From positions 1 through 64,000 of the forward strand of contig JAPTJF010000141.1 in assembly GCA_029339195.1 (NCBI GenBank): DNA of 64,000 nt, read 5' to 3'. This DNA is from Micractinium sp. NFX-FRZ (taxonomy: Eukaryota; Chlorophyta; Trebouxiophyceae; Chlorellales; Chlorellaceae). Under the pieces are notes generated by a model. That model was not told where the DNA came from. It made no database searches and saw nothing but the letters and a program-made list of their open reading frames with translations. Both the position numbers and the translations under genes were made by a program. Numbering within the stretch: the stretch's first letter is position 1; each line of letters opens with the position of its first letter. Of the stretch, positions 39,657 through 52,000 are shown piece after piece.

Positions 39657-42455
39657 TTAGCAGCCCTCGCGGGTCTCCGTGAGGCAGGCAATGTTGTCGT
39701 TCAGGTTGTACTGGGCAACCAGGGCATTCAGGTTGGCGCGCCCCTTCTTCTCCAGCCACGCCAGGCTGGCACGCACGTAGTCGGACACAATCTCGTGCCA
39801 GGACCACGCCAGGTTGAGCTCTGCACGGGGGGAGGCGGAGGAGAGAAGGGAGGGGGAGGAGGGAGGACAGGTTGAGTGCAGGGCACATCATGTGGGCGTG
39901 GGAGAGGGGCAGGGGCAGGGCGGGGAGCAGGCAGTGCGTGACAAGGGGCTGGCGAGAGGGGGGAGGTGGGCGGGCACCCCAACCAGCGACTGCTTAAAGC
40001 GGTACGGCAGCAAGGGAGGGTGCGCGCATGCATAGGCAGGCACAACGGTGGGTTGCAAGCTCAGGCCCGCCCCTCACCCTGCCAGATCTGGGACTCGTCT
40101 GAGATGAGGTTGTAGTAGGGGTCGGATTTCTTCAGCCAGGGCAGGAACTTGGGCAGCTGGGCAATCCAGCCGCGGCGCTGCGGGCGAGGGACGGAGGGGG
40201 GCGCAAGCGGGGCGGGCGAAGGGTGAGACATGGGGCGGTGGGAACTGACGCGGGGTGTGAGCCAGGCAGGCAGGGTGCTGTGCTGTGTGCTTACGATGCG
40301 GACGTCGTAGCGCACGTTGCCCTTGGGGTCCAGAACCTTGATTTTGATCAGATACTTTTGGATCTGGGCAGACTGCACGGGAGAGATGTACATCGAGCGC
40401 TTGGCCAGCCAGTCGGGGGTGACCTGGCGCGAGTCAACCTGCGGGGGAAGGAGGGGGAGGCGGGAGGCGACCAGACGTGAGCGGGGACGGTTGGAGGCGA
40501 GCCTGTGATGGATGGGCGGGCGGCATTGGAGGCAAGCACAGAGGGGCCGGCCCTCCCTCCCTATCGGCCCCTCCCTGGGCCACGTCCCATCCCAGCAGCA
40601 CACAACGAGGCCGGCCCCAGCGCAAGCCAGCAGCACGGATGGCGGCTACTGTTCGTGTGCATCCTCACATAGACATAGTCGGCGGGTACGCCGTTGTTCT
40701 TGAAGATGGTCATGGCCTTCTCAATCTGCCGCTTGGTCTGCAGGTCGCGCTTCATCATGTAAAACACAGTGGGGGGGAAGGCGTACTTGAAGGTGCCGCG
40801 CCCGTTGGTGGCGCCCCAGCTCTTCTCCCAAGGCATGTTCACCTCTGCAGAGGGGGACGGGGGGTGGGGGGCCGTGTGTGTGAGTGTGGAGGTGTGTGTG
40901 AGGGTGTAGATGGGGTGGGGGACCATGGGGGGATGCGTGTGTGTGTGAGGGTGTGGATGAGGGGCGGGGTGGGGCAAATGGGGTGGGCGATAGCTGGAGA
41001 CAGGCAGGGAAATCACTTGCTGGATGGGGCAGGGGATGGGGCAGAGGAGCAGGGCAAACGTCCCATTACCATCATCCTGCCACCACCCACGCACCACAGC
41101 ACACCCCACCATGCCCCCACGCACCGCTGATCACGCCTTGGACCTTCATGGTGCCAGGGAACTTGATGGCAAAAGAGGCGCCGGAGGAGATGCCAAAAAT
41201 GTACATCGGCTTGCGGGACAGGCCCGCCTTGGCTGCCCACTTCTTGACCAGCTGGGCAGCAGAGGGGTGGTCGTCTGCGGGGGGTGCGTGGGGCGGGGAG
41301 GCGGGGAGGCACCGAGTGAGCAGCGCGTGGCACGATCTTGAGTGAGGAGGCAAGGCAGGGGCCACAGGTGCGGGCGCAGGCTGACGGCAATACGTAGCAG
41401 TACAGTACAGGTTTGGCAGTGCAGAGGGCGGGCACAGGCTGGGAGCGGCACTCACTTCCTTCGCCAGAGCTGGAGAAGCAGCGCGAGCGGTACTCGCGGT
41501 TCTTAGACATGAGAGCCAGCACAGCGTAGCCGCGTGCCAGGCACTGCTTGGTGTGAGACACCTCCTCGGGCAGGCCTGTGGCAGGGGAGGGGCGGTTGGG
41601 GGGCAGGCCAGAAGATGGTTTGGGTCAAGAAAGGTGATGGGGAGGCAGTGCCGACCAGGCCAAAGGGCGAGCCATGTCGCATGTGCAATGCGGGGGGGGG
41701 GGGAGGGAGGGGGGGGGGCGCAGCGCCCTGAGCAACCGTGGTTGGCCAAGCACCGCCGACCCTGGCACGTGCAGCACTGCGCCCACTCACCGGTGCACTG
41801 GGGGCACTTGTTGCTCTTGTAGAACCAGCTGTAGGGGTCGTGCTTGCAGCCGTGCACAAAGATGCAGGTGCCCTTGGCCTTGCGGCCCTTGGGCAGGCGG
41901 TAGAGTGCCACGCGGCCAGAGCCATCCGGGTAGCTGCGGGTGGGCCAGGAACGGGTGGCAAGGAATGGGTTGGGGCGGGCGTGGGGCAGGGAAACAGCAG
42001 GCAGGCAGGCAGGCAGACGGTCAAAGAGGGGCAGACAGGCAGGTGGGGGAGTCGGAAGGCGGTGCGGGTACGGCAGCGGGGTGAGGGGGGTGGGGGAGGC
42101 GGCGCAGCGGGCGGGGCGCTCACCGGAACACAGAGGGGTCTCCTAGCGTCTTGCGGATGCTGGCGGGGTTGCTGGCTACGGCGGCCAGGATGGTGCCTGC
42201 CACCTGGGCGAGCATCTTTGGGGTGACTCCCTCGGGGGCAGACTGGGCGACGACGGAGTCGGTGGCATTGGTGGCCATGGCGGTGAAGGCGCCCAGAAGC
42301 TGGTTGAACAGCGCCACCTGACTGACAGGGACGTTCACGTAGCCTGGGCCGTAGGGGGACTCCACGGTGGCAATGCCTGCCCGCTGCGCGGCGGCAGAGC
42401 CGGCAAACAGCAGCAGCAACGCTGCCGCCAGCGAGGCGGCGGCGGGACGCACCAT
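39657..42455 (-). CDS. secreted alpha/beta-hydrolase-like protein, paralogue B
   Basis: Exons are 42124-42455, 41791-41933, 41456-41575, 41125-41274, 40669-40844, 40295-40438, 40078-40177 and 39657-39820, giving 442 residues. A signal peptide begins at ATG 42455 (ASLAAALLLLFAGSAAAQ); an upstream in-frame ATG at 42563 would bury it. Landmarks match paralogue A: RVALYRLPKGRK, CIFVHGCKHDPYSWFYK, LPEEVSHTKQCLARGYAVLA, elbow GISSG with Ser ~228, SDESQIWQ, ELNLAWSWHEIVSD. Five exons have the same or nearly the same length as in A. Exon 5 here (176 bases) equals A's exons 5 plus 6 (95+81), so one intron was gained in A or lost here. It ends at REGC then TAA, earlier than A. Confidence 0.83.
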
Positions 42456-43232
42456 GGTGACGCCAAGGGCTGCACGGGTTTCGGCGCTGCCACAGGCCTG
42501 CACCATACGATAGAGCGCGATGCGGTAGGTGTCAGACCAGTGGGAGCGGAGCGGGAGAAGCATCTTGCAATCCGAGATCCTGTGATGCGCCCTGTCGACT
42601 GCTGCGCTGCCTCGCTACTCTGTCTCAATTGTGTGTCTAATACAGCAAGTGCAAACATGGAAGCGATGCAAAGCGCTACCGGAAGGTGTCGGCTGCTTGG
42701 CCAGTTGCACAGCACCGCTGGAGGCAGAGAAAGGGCTGTGCTCACCTGAACAGCGCCCAGCAAACAGTGGCGGAATTCGCAGGGCGCGGTGCGCGAGATA
42801 CAGGCAAGGGCTCGGCCGGGGTGCTTTGAACCTTTCTCGCACCCCTCCTTTCCTCCGTGCCTGTGATTGAATGCAGCTCCTACCGGCCTCGGATGGGACG
42901 GATACCGCGCTCAATTCGCCGGAGGGAAAGATCCAAAGTGCTGGGCAAGCGCACTGGCAGTGGCGAGAGAGTTTGACTGTCAGATGGTGCAGGATGGTCC
43001 CAGGAGTATCCAGACGAAGAGCGCAGTTTGAGCACGCGAACAGCGTTGAACACGTGGGTAGAAGCCATCGAGCAAGGTGGAGGGGCGCCTGCCTGGCGAA
43101 ACCCTGCCTGGGGTGGCCACCACAAGCGCCTCCGGGATAAGTGCAGGACACGCCCTGGCAAGCTCTCATGATCTTCTGTACTTACATGGCTCAGCCTGGC
43201 AGCGCACATAAAGGGAGGCAGGCCTTAAGACA
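42456..43232. promoter_or_regulatory. upstream region of hydrolase B and 3' region of the ankyrin gene
   Basis: Both neighbours are on the minus strand. The left part should hold the hydrolase promoter. The right part, ending at 43232, is the ankyrin gene's 3' UTR. I see no gene. Confidence 0.4.
43182..43186 (-). terminator. candidate poly(A) signal TGTAA
   Basis: TGTAA on the minus strand lies about 47 bases past the ankyrin gene stop, a plausible distance for a short 3' UTR. Confidence 0.45.
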
Positions 43233-43257
43233 TCAGTCGCCCCGCCCATCTGCTCCA

Positions 43258-43294
<37 letters not shown>

Positions 43295-44892
43295 ATACCT
43301 CCTCGCCCCGCTGCTGCTGCGCAAGCGCAGCACGCACCGCCTCGTGGTGCGCCAGCATGTCGAGCACATCCGAGTGCCCTGCCACCGCGGCATGCTCGGC
43401 AGGCGTGTGCCCCTGCCTGTCCGGCAGCTGCTCTGCCCCCGCCTCAAGCAAGCAGCGCACGCAGGCCAGCCGTGCATGCCGGCACGCCAGGTGCAGCGCT
43501 GCAAGTGGGGCGGGGTGAGGGCGGGCCAACGTCAGGGTTGAGCGGCCACAATAAGGTTGTGGAGCTGCGCCTCAGCTGTGTCCTTGCAGGACACACACAC
43601 GCCTTCCACTTGCATGCCATGGCTTCACAGATGCATGTCGCTACGGCATGCGCGACACTGCCCGGCACAGCCTCAAGCCTTCCACTGCCTCGGCCACCCA
43701 GCCAACATGCGGCCCCACCTGTGTAACCCCGGCTATCACGCGCGTCTGGGTCAGCACCCATGCCCAGCACCTTGGCCAGCAGCCGGGCCTGCCCCTCGCA
43801 GGCCAGCGCCAGCAGCGGGTGCCCCGGCAGGTAGCTGAATGCCTCCCCCTGCACGTCGGGGTTGGGTGGTGGGTGGGCAGCGCATGAAGAGGCACATGTG
43901 CGAGCAGGCAGGCAAAGGCAGCAGTTCAGGCAGTTTAGGCACTTCAGCAGGCCGGGCAAGCAGTTGAGAACATCATGCTGCTGTGCTACCGCGACAGGCA
44001 GGCAGGCAAGCAGCGCACATGGCTGCTGCAACCTCAGCAACTGCGGCATCCTGGCCCGCCTTGAGCTGACGGCTGCACTTGAAAGCCAGAACCAGCACAG
44101 CGCCTCCTCCGCCTCCTCCTCACCTGCACATCCTCTGCTAGCATCACTGGGCGGTCACACCAGTCGGGCAGCGCCGCCGCCTCCGCCTGCGCCTCCTCTG
44201 CCTGTGCCTCCTCCGCCGGCAGCGCCGCATCTGCCTGCTCTGCCACGCCTGCCGCGGGGGCAGCTCCTGCCTGCCAGCGGGCTGCCTGCAAAGGGCGCGC
44301 AAGGTAGCCAGGGACATCAGATTTCTGCTTTGTCGGAATAGAGGGAAATTCAGGGAAAGACTTGACCGCTTCATGAGGCACTAAGTAACAACAGGCAAAG
44401 GCAGCCTTGGCTGGACTGCCTGGGTAGCACCGCTGGGGGAGCACACACCTCCTGGTCGTCGCCGCCATTCAGCGGCGTGCCACGTTGGCTGCCTGTCGGG
44501 CTTGTCGGTGGCTCTGTCGCCCTATGTCTTGGCTGCTGTTGTTGATGCTGCTGCTGCTGCTGGTGGGCCTGCACCTCCGCTGCTGGCGCTGCTGGTGCAG
44601 CATCGTCGCCCCGCCCGTTGTGGCCGTCGGCACCTGGCAGCGAGGGTGCCGGCGCCGGCTTGGGCGATGCCTGCCGCCGCCGCTTTGCACCCGTGCAGCA
44701 CCCCTCTACCCCTGTGTCGGTGCCTGCTTGCTCCTCTTGCCCGCGCTTCCTGCTGCTGCCGCCACCGCTGTCAGGCTTGCCGCCGTCGGCGGTGGCAGAC
44801 TGGCACCCCGGCGGCGGCGGAGTGGCGCCTGCATTCTCCTTCTCTGCCTCCCAGGCCGACGGCGCCGCCTGTGGCGCCCCCTGTGCGTCCAT
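43233..44892 (-). CDS. ankyrin-repeat protein
   Basis: Exons are 44449-44892, 44124-44285, 43719-43848 and 43233-43498, giving 333 residues with all phases agreeing. The N-terminal ~200 residues are Gln/Ala/Pro-rich with a basic patch GAKRRRQ (possible nuclear signal) and a HQQQQQHQQQQ run. Two or three ankyrin repeats follow: HPLLALACEGQARLLAKVL with GADPDARDSRGYT (~210-245), ALHLACRHARLACVRCLLEA (~246-270), and GHTPAEHAAVAGHSDVLDML (~276-296). The C-terminus is poly-Ala coded by a GCA run (43262-43294) and ends DGADGRGD. Ankyrin repeats bind partner proteins; nothing here shows which. The chain from exon 2 into exon 3 rests on phase and on good acceptor sites. Confidence 0.8.
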
Positions 44893-46092
44893 GGCGCAAA
44901 GGGGCTGCCTGTGGGCCCAGCTGTTGGCTGCGCTGGAGCTGTCGGCAGCACCCACCACCTGTCGCTCGGCAGAGTCCCTCGGAGGCTGCTGCGTTGCTTC
45001 TTTAGGCGTGCAGAGCGCGTGAGCAGAGTGGGAAGGGCTCGGGACCTCAAGAGTTGCAAGCTGACCGGCGGAACGCTGAGACGAGGCAGCGCAGACTGCA
45101 CATCGCCACGCCTGGAGCTCGGGACGACCAGAAACAGTGCAGGTCGAACGTATGCTGCGCGGGTGCCCCCGACCGGGCCGCTGACGGCGCGCCCTTGGCG
45201 CCCCGACGCCAGCGCTGCGGCGCGCGCCTGGCTCGCGTTGACATTTAGGTATTGGGTGATGCACTGTTAAAGGAAACTAATTATGTCCTGAAATGAACAG
45301 TAGGCAACAGTCAGACCGGGGACACGCTAAGAGCGCCTGAACCCCACTTTGTTATGACCTGAATGTTGGGGCGCCGCAGCCGGCGAGAGTGTGTTGGCGA
45401 GACCGCCGCTTACAGGAACTCAGCTCTTTCCCACCTCTGGTGCCACCGCCATTCTGCAACAGAAATTATGGGCAGGTGCTACAAAGGTGTGCAGGAGAAC
45501 CGATTACTGGTAATCCACTACTACATTACTGGTAAGTGCCCCATGTTCTAGGCCTAACTCGGCGCAAGACAGCGGCGCTTCTGCCAAAGTCTTGATGCAC
45601 CTCCCGCCCACATGGCCCTGGCCAACTTTTATCAGGCCAACAAAGGTATGTTGGAGGGGGCAGGTGCAAGGTGGTGTGGACAATACGGAACCAAAGGGCA
45701 CCAAAGGCCCCCCCACGCCGCTGCGCTGAGCGGCGCACTGCCCCACCGCCTGGCGGTACAAGAATGCAGCCCATTTCTGTACTGCTGCGAGTCATGCGTT
45801 GTCTGCCGGTTGAATTCAGCTTTGATCGCAGCGTCACGGCTGGTACGCGTTGCACACACGCATTGGGAGCCTGCAGGACCGTCACTTGTGCCAAGTTCTT
45901 AGACTAGACAGCCTTTGGTACGGTGAGGGAGCTGTGCCGATCAGTGCTTGCTTGCTGCGACAACGTGGCTATTCCTCCGCTCCACTTCCTGCTGCACCAA
46001 ACCCCATCCCGCCCATCCGGCCCGGCCCCTCTGTCTCCTGCTCCCCGGCGCTCCCCACGCAGCCAGGGAGCCTTCTACCACTGCCTGCCGCC
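44893..46092. promoter_or_regulatory. divergent upstream region, ankyrin gene and HYOU1
   Basis: 1.2 kb lies between two head-to-head start codons. The stretch 45240-45560 is AT-richer than its surroundings. No ORF here has recognisable content. ER-stress boxes, which could be expected near HYOU1, are not evident by eye. Confidence 0.4.
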
Positions 46093-49000
46093 ATGGGCCG
46101 CACCGGCGCCGCGCCGGCGGTGCTCCTCGCAGCGGCGCTACTGGCGGCCGCCGCACTGGGCACCGCCTCGGGCGCGCTGCTGGCGATCGACCTGGGTGCT
46201 GAAAACCTGAGGCTGTCCATCGTCAAGCCGGGGCGCATCCCCATCTCCATCGTCATCAACGAGATGAGCAAGCGCAAGACGCCGGCTCTGGTGGCATTCG
46301 TGGACGGGGACCGCCTGGTGGGAGAGGAGGCGGCGTCCGTGGCGGGCCGCTACCCCGACCGCGTGTACGGCCGCGTGGTCGACTGGCTGGGCCGCCCGGC
46401 AGACGACCCGCGCCTGGCAGCCATGCTCAAGGGCAGCTACCGCCCCTACACCCTGCTGGCTGCGGCCAACCGAACCTCCCCGGCAGCACTTGCGGTGGAG
46501 ACCGACAAGGGAGAGACATATTCGGCAGAGGAAGTGGTGGTGCGTGGGCTGGTGGGGGCGTGGTGTCATGTTGTTGGTCCTTCCGTGTTGTGCTGCTCAT
46601 TTGCATGCCGTGTGTGTATGACGTGTGGCGGGCTGGTGGGTGCCCTGGGCTGACAGGGGCAGCGGGCCTGGCGCCGCCGCCGCCGCCTGCTGCTGCTGCC
46701 GTTGCACCCGCGTGCGGCGGCGCGTGCGGCGGCAGCTGCTGCCTGCTGCTGGACGCCCGCCGCAGTGCATGTAGTGTAGCTTTGCATGGGCGCCGCCGGC
46801 GCCGTAGACGATGTGCTATTGCTTGTTGGCAGCAGCAGCAGCAGCAGCGCAGCTCAGGCGGGGCTCAGGGACGCAAGGCGTCTGTTGTTGCCTTCCCGCC
46901 TGGCGGCCAAACTGCGCTGCTGCTGCTGGTGGGACCCTTTTGAGGCCTGCTGCAAGTTCCCGCCCTGCCCTTGTCATGCAGGCAAGCCTTCTTGAGTATG
47001 CCAAGGGTCTGGCTGAGGAGGCGGCTGACGGGGCGCCCGTAACCGACGCTGTGCTTGCCGTGCCAGCGTCCTTCACGCCGCAGCAGGTACAGGAGGGGTG
47101 GTCCCTTCGCAAGGGGAGGGAACGAGCAGGGGCAGGGAGAGCGGTGCTCGCGCTGACGGCGTCGGCAGCGCGAGGCGGCGCATGCTGCGCTGGCCACTCG
47201 GTGGCGGCACGTGCAGACAGCGGCACGCCTCGTGCATGCACCGCTGTGGCACCGCTGGTGACGTTCATCTTGCCTCATGTTGCTGTACGCCCTGCCTTGA
47301 AGCCTTCCCCCTCTGCCCCTTGCTGCCTCTGCTCTGTTGTGCCGAGGCTCTGGTCGACGCTGCCCAGCTGGACCAGCGACCGCCCCCTGCCGACGTGCCA
47401 ACTGCTGGCCCCTCACACTGCACTCCTCGCTTGCACCCTGCTGTGTACCTGCAGCGCCAGGCTCTGTTGGACGCCGCCAAGCTGGCGGGCCTCAACGTGA
47501 TGGGCCTCATCCACAACCACGCAGGTGGGCGGCCGCCGTGCATTGCACTTGAAGCAGCCGTTTTGCTCGCTGCGTGTGACCGCCAGTCGTGCTGTCAAGT
47601 TTCATGCTCGCCAGCCCTGCCAATGAGCGGCGCTCAGCGGTAGCATCGTGAATGGATACTGCCCGTGCTGCAGCTCCTGCTCTGCTCCTTGCTTTGCTCC
47701 CGCCCTGTCCCTGCCTTCACCTGCTTGACCCCCACAGCAGCTGCCCCCGCCCCGCCCTGCTTGCCCCCGCTCCCTGCGGTCCTGCGGTCCTGCTTGCCCT
47801 GCTTGCCCCCTGCAGGCGCGGTCCTGCAGTGCGGCATCGCGACCGGTTCACTCAATGTGCCTGCCCCTCGCCTGCCCCCCGTCTATACCGCAGCCGCTGC
47901 CCTGCAGTACGGCATTGAGCGCGACTTCACCAACAAGACAGAGACGGTGGTGCTGTACGATGTGGGGGCGGCCTCCCTGCAGGCAGCACTTGTCACCTAC
48001 TCGGCTTACACCAACGCAAAGGTGGGTGGGGGGCAAGCGCGCTGGGGTGGGCGTGCAGGTGTACCGCAAGGGCGTGCAGGTGTACTGCAAGGGCATGCAT
48101 GTTCTGCCGGTGCATGTCTGTAGCAGACCGCCAAGCCAGCTGAGCTCCTGCTGCTGTTGACCTGGTGCTGTTGCCGCCCCGCCCTGCGCTGTGGCCCCTT
48201 CGTTGCCCCCTGCCCTGCAGGGCGTCAGCACCAGCCAGTTTGATGTGCGGGACGTGATCTGGCGGGAGGATGTGGGGGGAGAGCAGCTGGAGCTGGGTGA
48301 GTGGGGGGCAGCCGGGATGTTGGGGAGAGAGCAGCTGCATTTGTGAGTGGGGGGCAGCGAGCAGGCAGTGAGGCAGCCAGGATGTGGGCGAAAGGGCAGC
48401 TGCAGCGGGGTGAGTGGGGGCAGCGAGCAGGCAGTGAGGCAGCCAGGATGTTGGGGAACGAGCAGCTGCAGCTAGGTGGAGTGGGGGCAGCAGTTGGCTG
48501 ACAGCGAGACGGCCGCGACGTAAGTAGGCTGCAGACAGGGCCTCTGCCGGTTGCCCACCGCTGCGCCGCCCCGCCTGCCTCGGAACTGGCTCAGTGCCTC
48601 TGCTACGTGTGACTTGCCACGCTTCTGCTGTCGCTGAGCCTGCCACCCTCCTGCAGTCCCCGCCTGCCTTCCTGACCATCCCAGCGTGTGCAGCCCCAAT
48701 GCGAGCACTTTGCAGAGCAGTCGAGTGCCCAACTGGGCAAGAAGCAAGCACCGACCTCACCTCACCTCTTGTCCCCTGCTTACTCCCATCACCTTCGCAT
48801 CCCCTACTTTCTTCCCTCCTGCCGCGTGCAGCCCTGATGGAACACTTTGCTGACGAGTTCAACGCCCAGCTGGGCAAGGGGCAGGACGTGCGCAGCGCGC
48901 CCCGCGCCATGGCCAAGCTGCGCAAGCAGGTGGGCGGGCGGGCAAGGCGGCCTGCAGCCAGGCAGGCGGCCGTGCAAAAGCTGCGTGCACAGCGGGGCAG

Positions 49001-52000
49001 GCGGGGCCTGATGTCCGGCTGCCTGCCGCCCTACTTGGACAGCCGCTGCTCCTCTCCCCGCCATCCTCCCCACCAATCATCTTTGCCCACGCACATGCCC
49101 TGCGTCTCTAACCACCCTTTGGCTCCCACGCCCCACCCTCCCCACAGTTTGTGCGCACCAATCAAATTCCGTCTGCCGGCACGGAGGCCCGCCTGAGCCC
49201 TGCCTACTCACCCCCGCCTCTGCTGCTCCCCCCGCCTCCGCCTCTCCCAACTGCCCTCCCCCACGCACAGGTGGTGCGCACCAAGCAGATCCTGTCTGCC
49301 AACAGCGAGGCCCCGCTGAGCGTGGAGGAGCTGTGGCAGGACCGGGACTTCAGGACCACCATCACGCGCGAAAAGTTTGAGGAGCTGGCGGGTGAGTGGG
49401 GAGGTTTTGGTGGTGTGCTGGGGGGCATGCTGGCTTCTGTTGTGGCAGGACAGGGACTTGAGAGCCACCATCACGAGTGGAAAGTTTGAGGAGCTGGCGG
49501 GTGTTTGCATCGGTTTGGGTGTGCTGGGAGGCGGGTGCCTTCTTCTTGGATGCACAAAGACTTCTGGGCCACCGTTGCGCGAGGCTGTGAGGAGCTCCAG
49601 AGCGGCGGGCAGGTTGGTTCGCTGGCACTGTGCCCCCACTTCCTGAAGCGCAGCAACCTGGCGCCTGCCGACCTCTCCCCGCTCTGCTTGCCCTCCCCAC
49701 CACCCCCTGCAGGCGACTTTTGGGAGCGCGCCGTGGCCCCCCTGCGCCTGCTGCTGGAGCGCAACAACCTGACGGCCTCCGACCTGTCTGCCGTGGAGCT
49801 GCTGGGGGGCACCTCGCGCGTGCCCCGCCTCAAGCAGGCGCTCTCCGATGTGCTGGGCGGCCGCACGCTGGACATGTGAGCAGGGTAGGGTGCAGCTGCC
49901 TGGGAGCGCGGTGGGCGTGGGGGGTAAGGGAGGGAGGCACGTAGTCTTTGCCACTCACGTTCACCGTGTTCCCTTGCAAACCTGCGTTGCCTTCTTTCCA
50001 CCCACCGTTGTGCTTGCAGGCACCTGGATGCCGACGAGGCGGTGGTGCTGGGCGCCGGGCTGTTTGCCGCCAACCTGTCGACCACCTTCCGGCTGCGCCA
50101 GTTTGGCATGGCAGACAAGACGCCCTACAGCGTGGCCATCCAGCTGGAGGGGGAGGCGGGTGAGCGTTGGCCGTACCTTTCTTTTTTTCTAATGATTGTG
50201 TGATGCTGCGCGGCTCTGCACCGGTTTTGTGTGGCCATGCAGCTGGAGGGGGAGGCGGGTGGGCACCGGCCATATGACGCTACTGTTGTAATTGTCCTTG
50301 TGTAGTGCTGTGCGTCTCTGCGCCCCTTTGGCATGGCCGGCCACATGCTTGACTGGCCGGTTTCGCCATCCCTCCCGGTCCATGCAGCCCCCAAGACGCT
50401 GGTCCCCGGCCTCAAGAAGATGCCCACCAAGCGGGGCGTGCACCTGCACAACCTCACGACAGACTCACTTGCCTTCACGCTCGACTTTGACAACGGCGCC
50501 GGTGAGGGCACGACACAAACAGAGCGGTCCCTCCTGGGGCGCGCAGTTGTTTTAGTGGCAGGCAGGCAGGGGGCAAGCTTGTTGGTTTGGTTCATGGGGC
50601 GGATGTGCAACGACCTTTCTTGCTTCGCCTGATCCAACAAGGTGCTCGCTGGTGCCCCGCCCTCCCGCCGCCCCGTGCAGGCGCCTTCCCCTGCTGCCGC
50701 CGCACCTTCCGCCTGGGCGAGTTCAACGTTTCAGGCATCCACTCGGTCATTGCCAAGTACAACGAGTCTGGTGGGTTCCGCAAGGGGGAGGGGGGGAAGG
50801 GGGGAGAGGGTGCAGAAAAGAACTAAAGTGCGACGCGTCGTGGCGGTTAGTGGCTGTGGGGTTTCCAGAGGGCAGATGGATGCTCTTCCCACCGTGCTGC
50901 CTCGCCTGCCCCCTCTGCCTGCTTCTCCCCCACCCAGCATTCCGTGCTCCGCCCCGCCCCCTGCACTCACCACGACGGCGTGCCCTGCCGCTCCTCTGGC
51001 TGGTGCTGTGCAGGCAAGGTGTCCATTCACACCCGCGTGGACCAGAGCGGCATCTTCTATGTCGACCGCGCCGGTGAGCGGGGCCAGTTGGTGTAGGGCA
51101 TACGGTGCACAGAGAGGGGTTGGATCACCTGTTCACCCGGTGGAGAGACGGGGCATACAGTGGTCACCTGGTAAACATGGGCATCGTGGTACAGGTAAGG
51201 GGAGGGGGGCACTTTTTATTGGTTGAAAGCGACCCGCCAGCTGCCTGCCAGCCTGCCTGCCTGCCCGGCGGCGTCCAATGATCTTCCCAGCCATGTTGCC
51301 CCGGATCGGTTGCAGACGCAAGCGTGGAGGTGATGGAGGTTGTGCCGCCGCCACCCCCGCCCCCGCCTCCTCCCACCGCCAACGACACCACCAACGCAAG
51401 CGACGCCAGCGGTGCCACTGGCAACGCCACTGACGCCGGCTCCGGCACTGACGCCACCGCCAGCGATGCTGCCAAGGCGGCCGGCGGTGATGCTGCCGCC
51501 GGCGCCGACGCTGCCACGGATGCCGGCGCTGCGGATGCCGCCGCCAACGCCACTGCTGCTGAGCCTGCTGAGCCTGCTGAGCCTCCCAAGATGCGCAAGC
51601 GCACGCTCAAGGTGCCCCTGAACGTGACCGGCGGGTTTGCTGCCCCAGGCATGAACCAAACCGAGCTGAGCGCCTCCCGCAAGGTGCTGCGCCGCCTGCG
51701 GGCGCACGACGAGGCCAAGCGGGAGACGGCCAAGGCGAGGAACGACCTGGAGGCGTACATCATTGCCACGCGGGACAAGGTGCGCTGAGCTGGCGGGGCG
51801 GGGCGGGGCGCTGAGCTGGCAGAGCGGAACAGAGTGTGTGTGTTTTTGAGCTCAGGCTGTGAGCGTGAAGTACTGGGACTGCTTGGTGATTGTGATGCAG
51901 AGCATGGCAGGGACTTTTACTGAGAAGCTCACAGCTGGCAACCGCCGGCCACCGGCTGGTTGCCCGCAGCCCACCACCGCCACTCCCAAGGCCTGCCGCT

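Noticed and set aside
43540..43720. Possible exon-edge copies in the ankyrin gene intron
   Set aside because: By eye, no segment longer than about ten bases matches a flanking exon.
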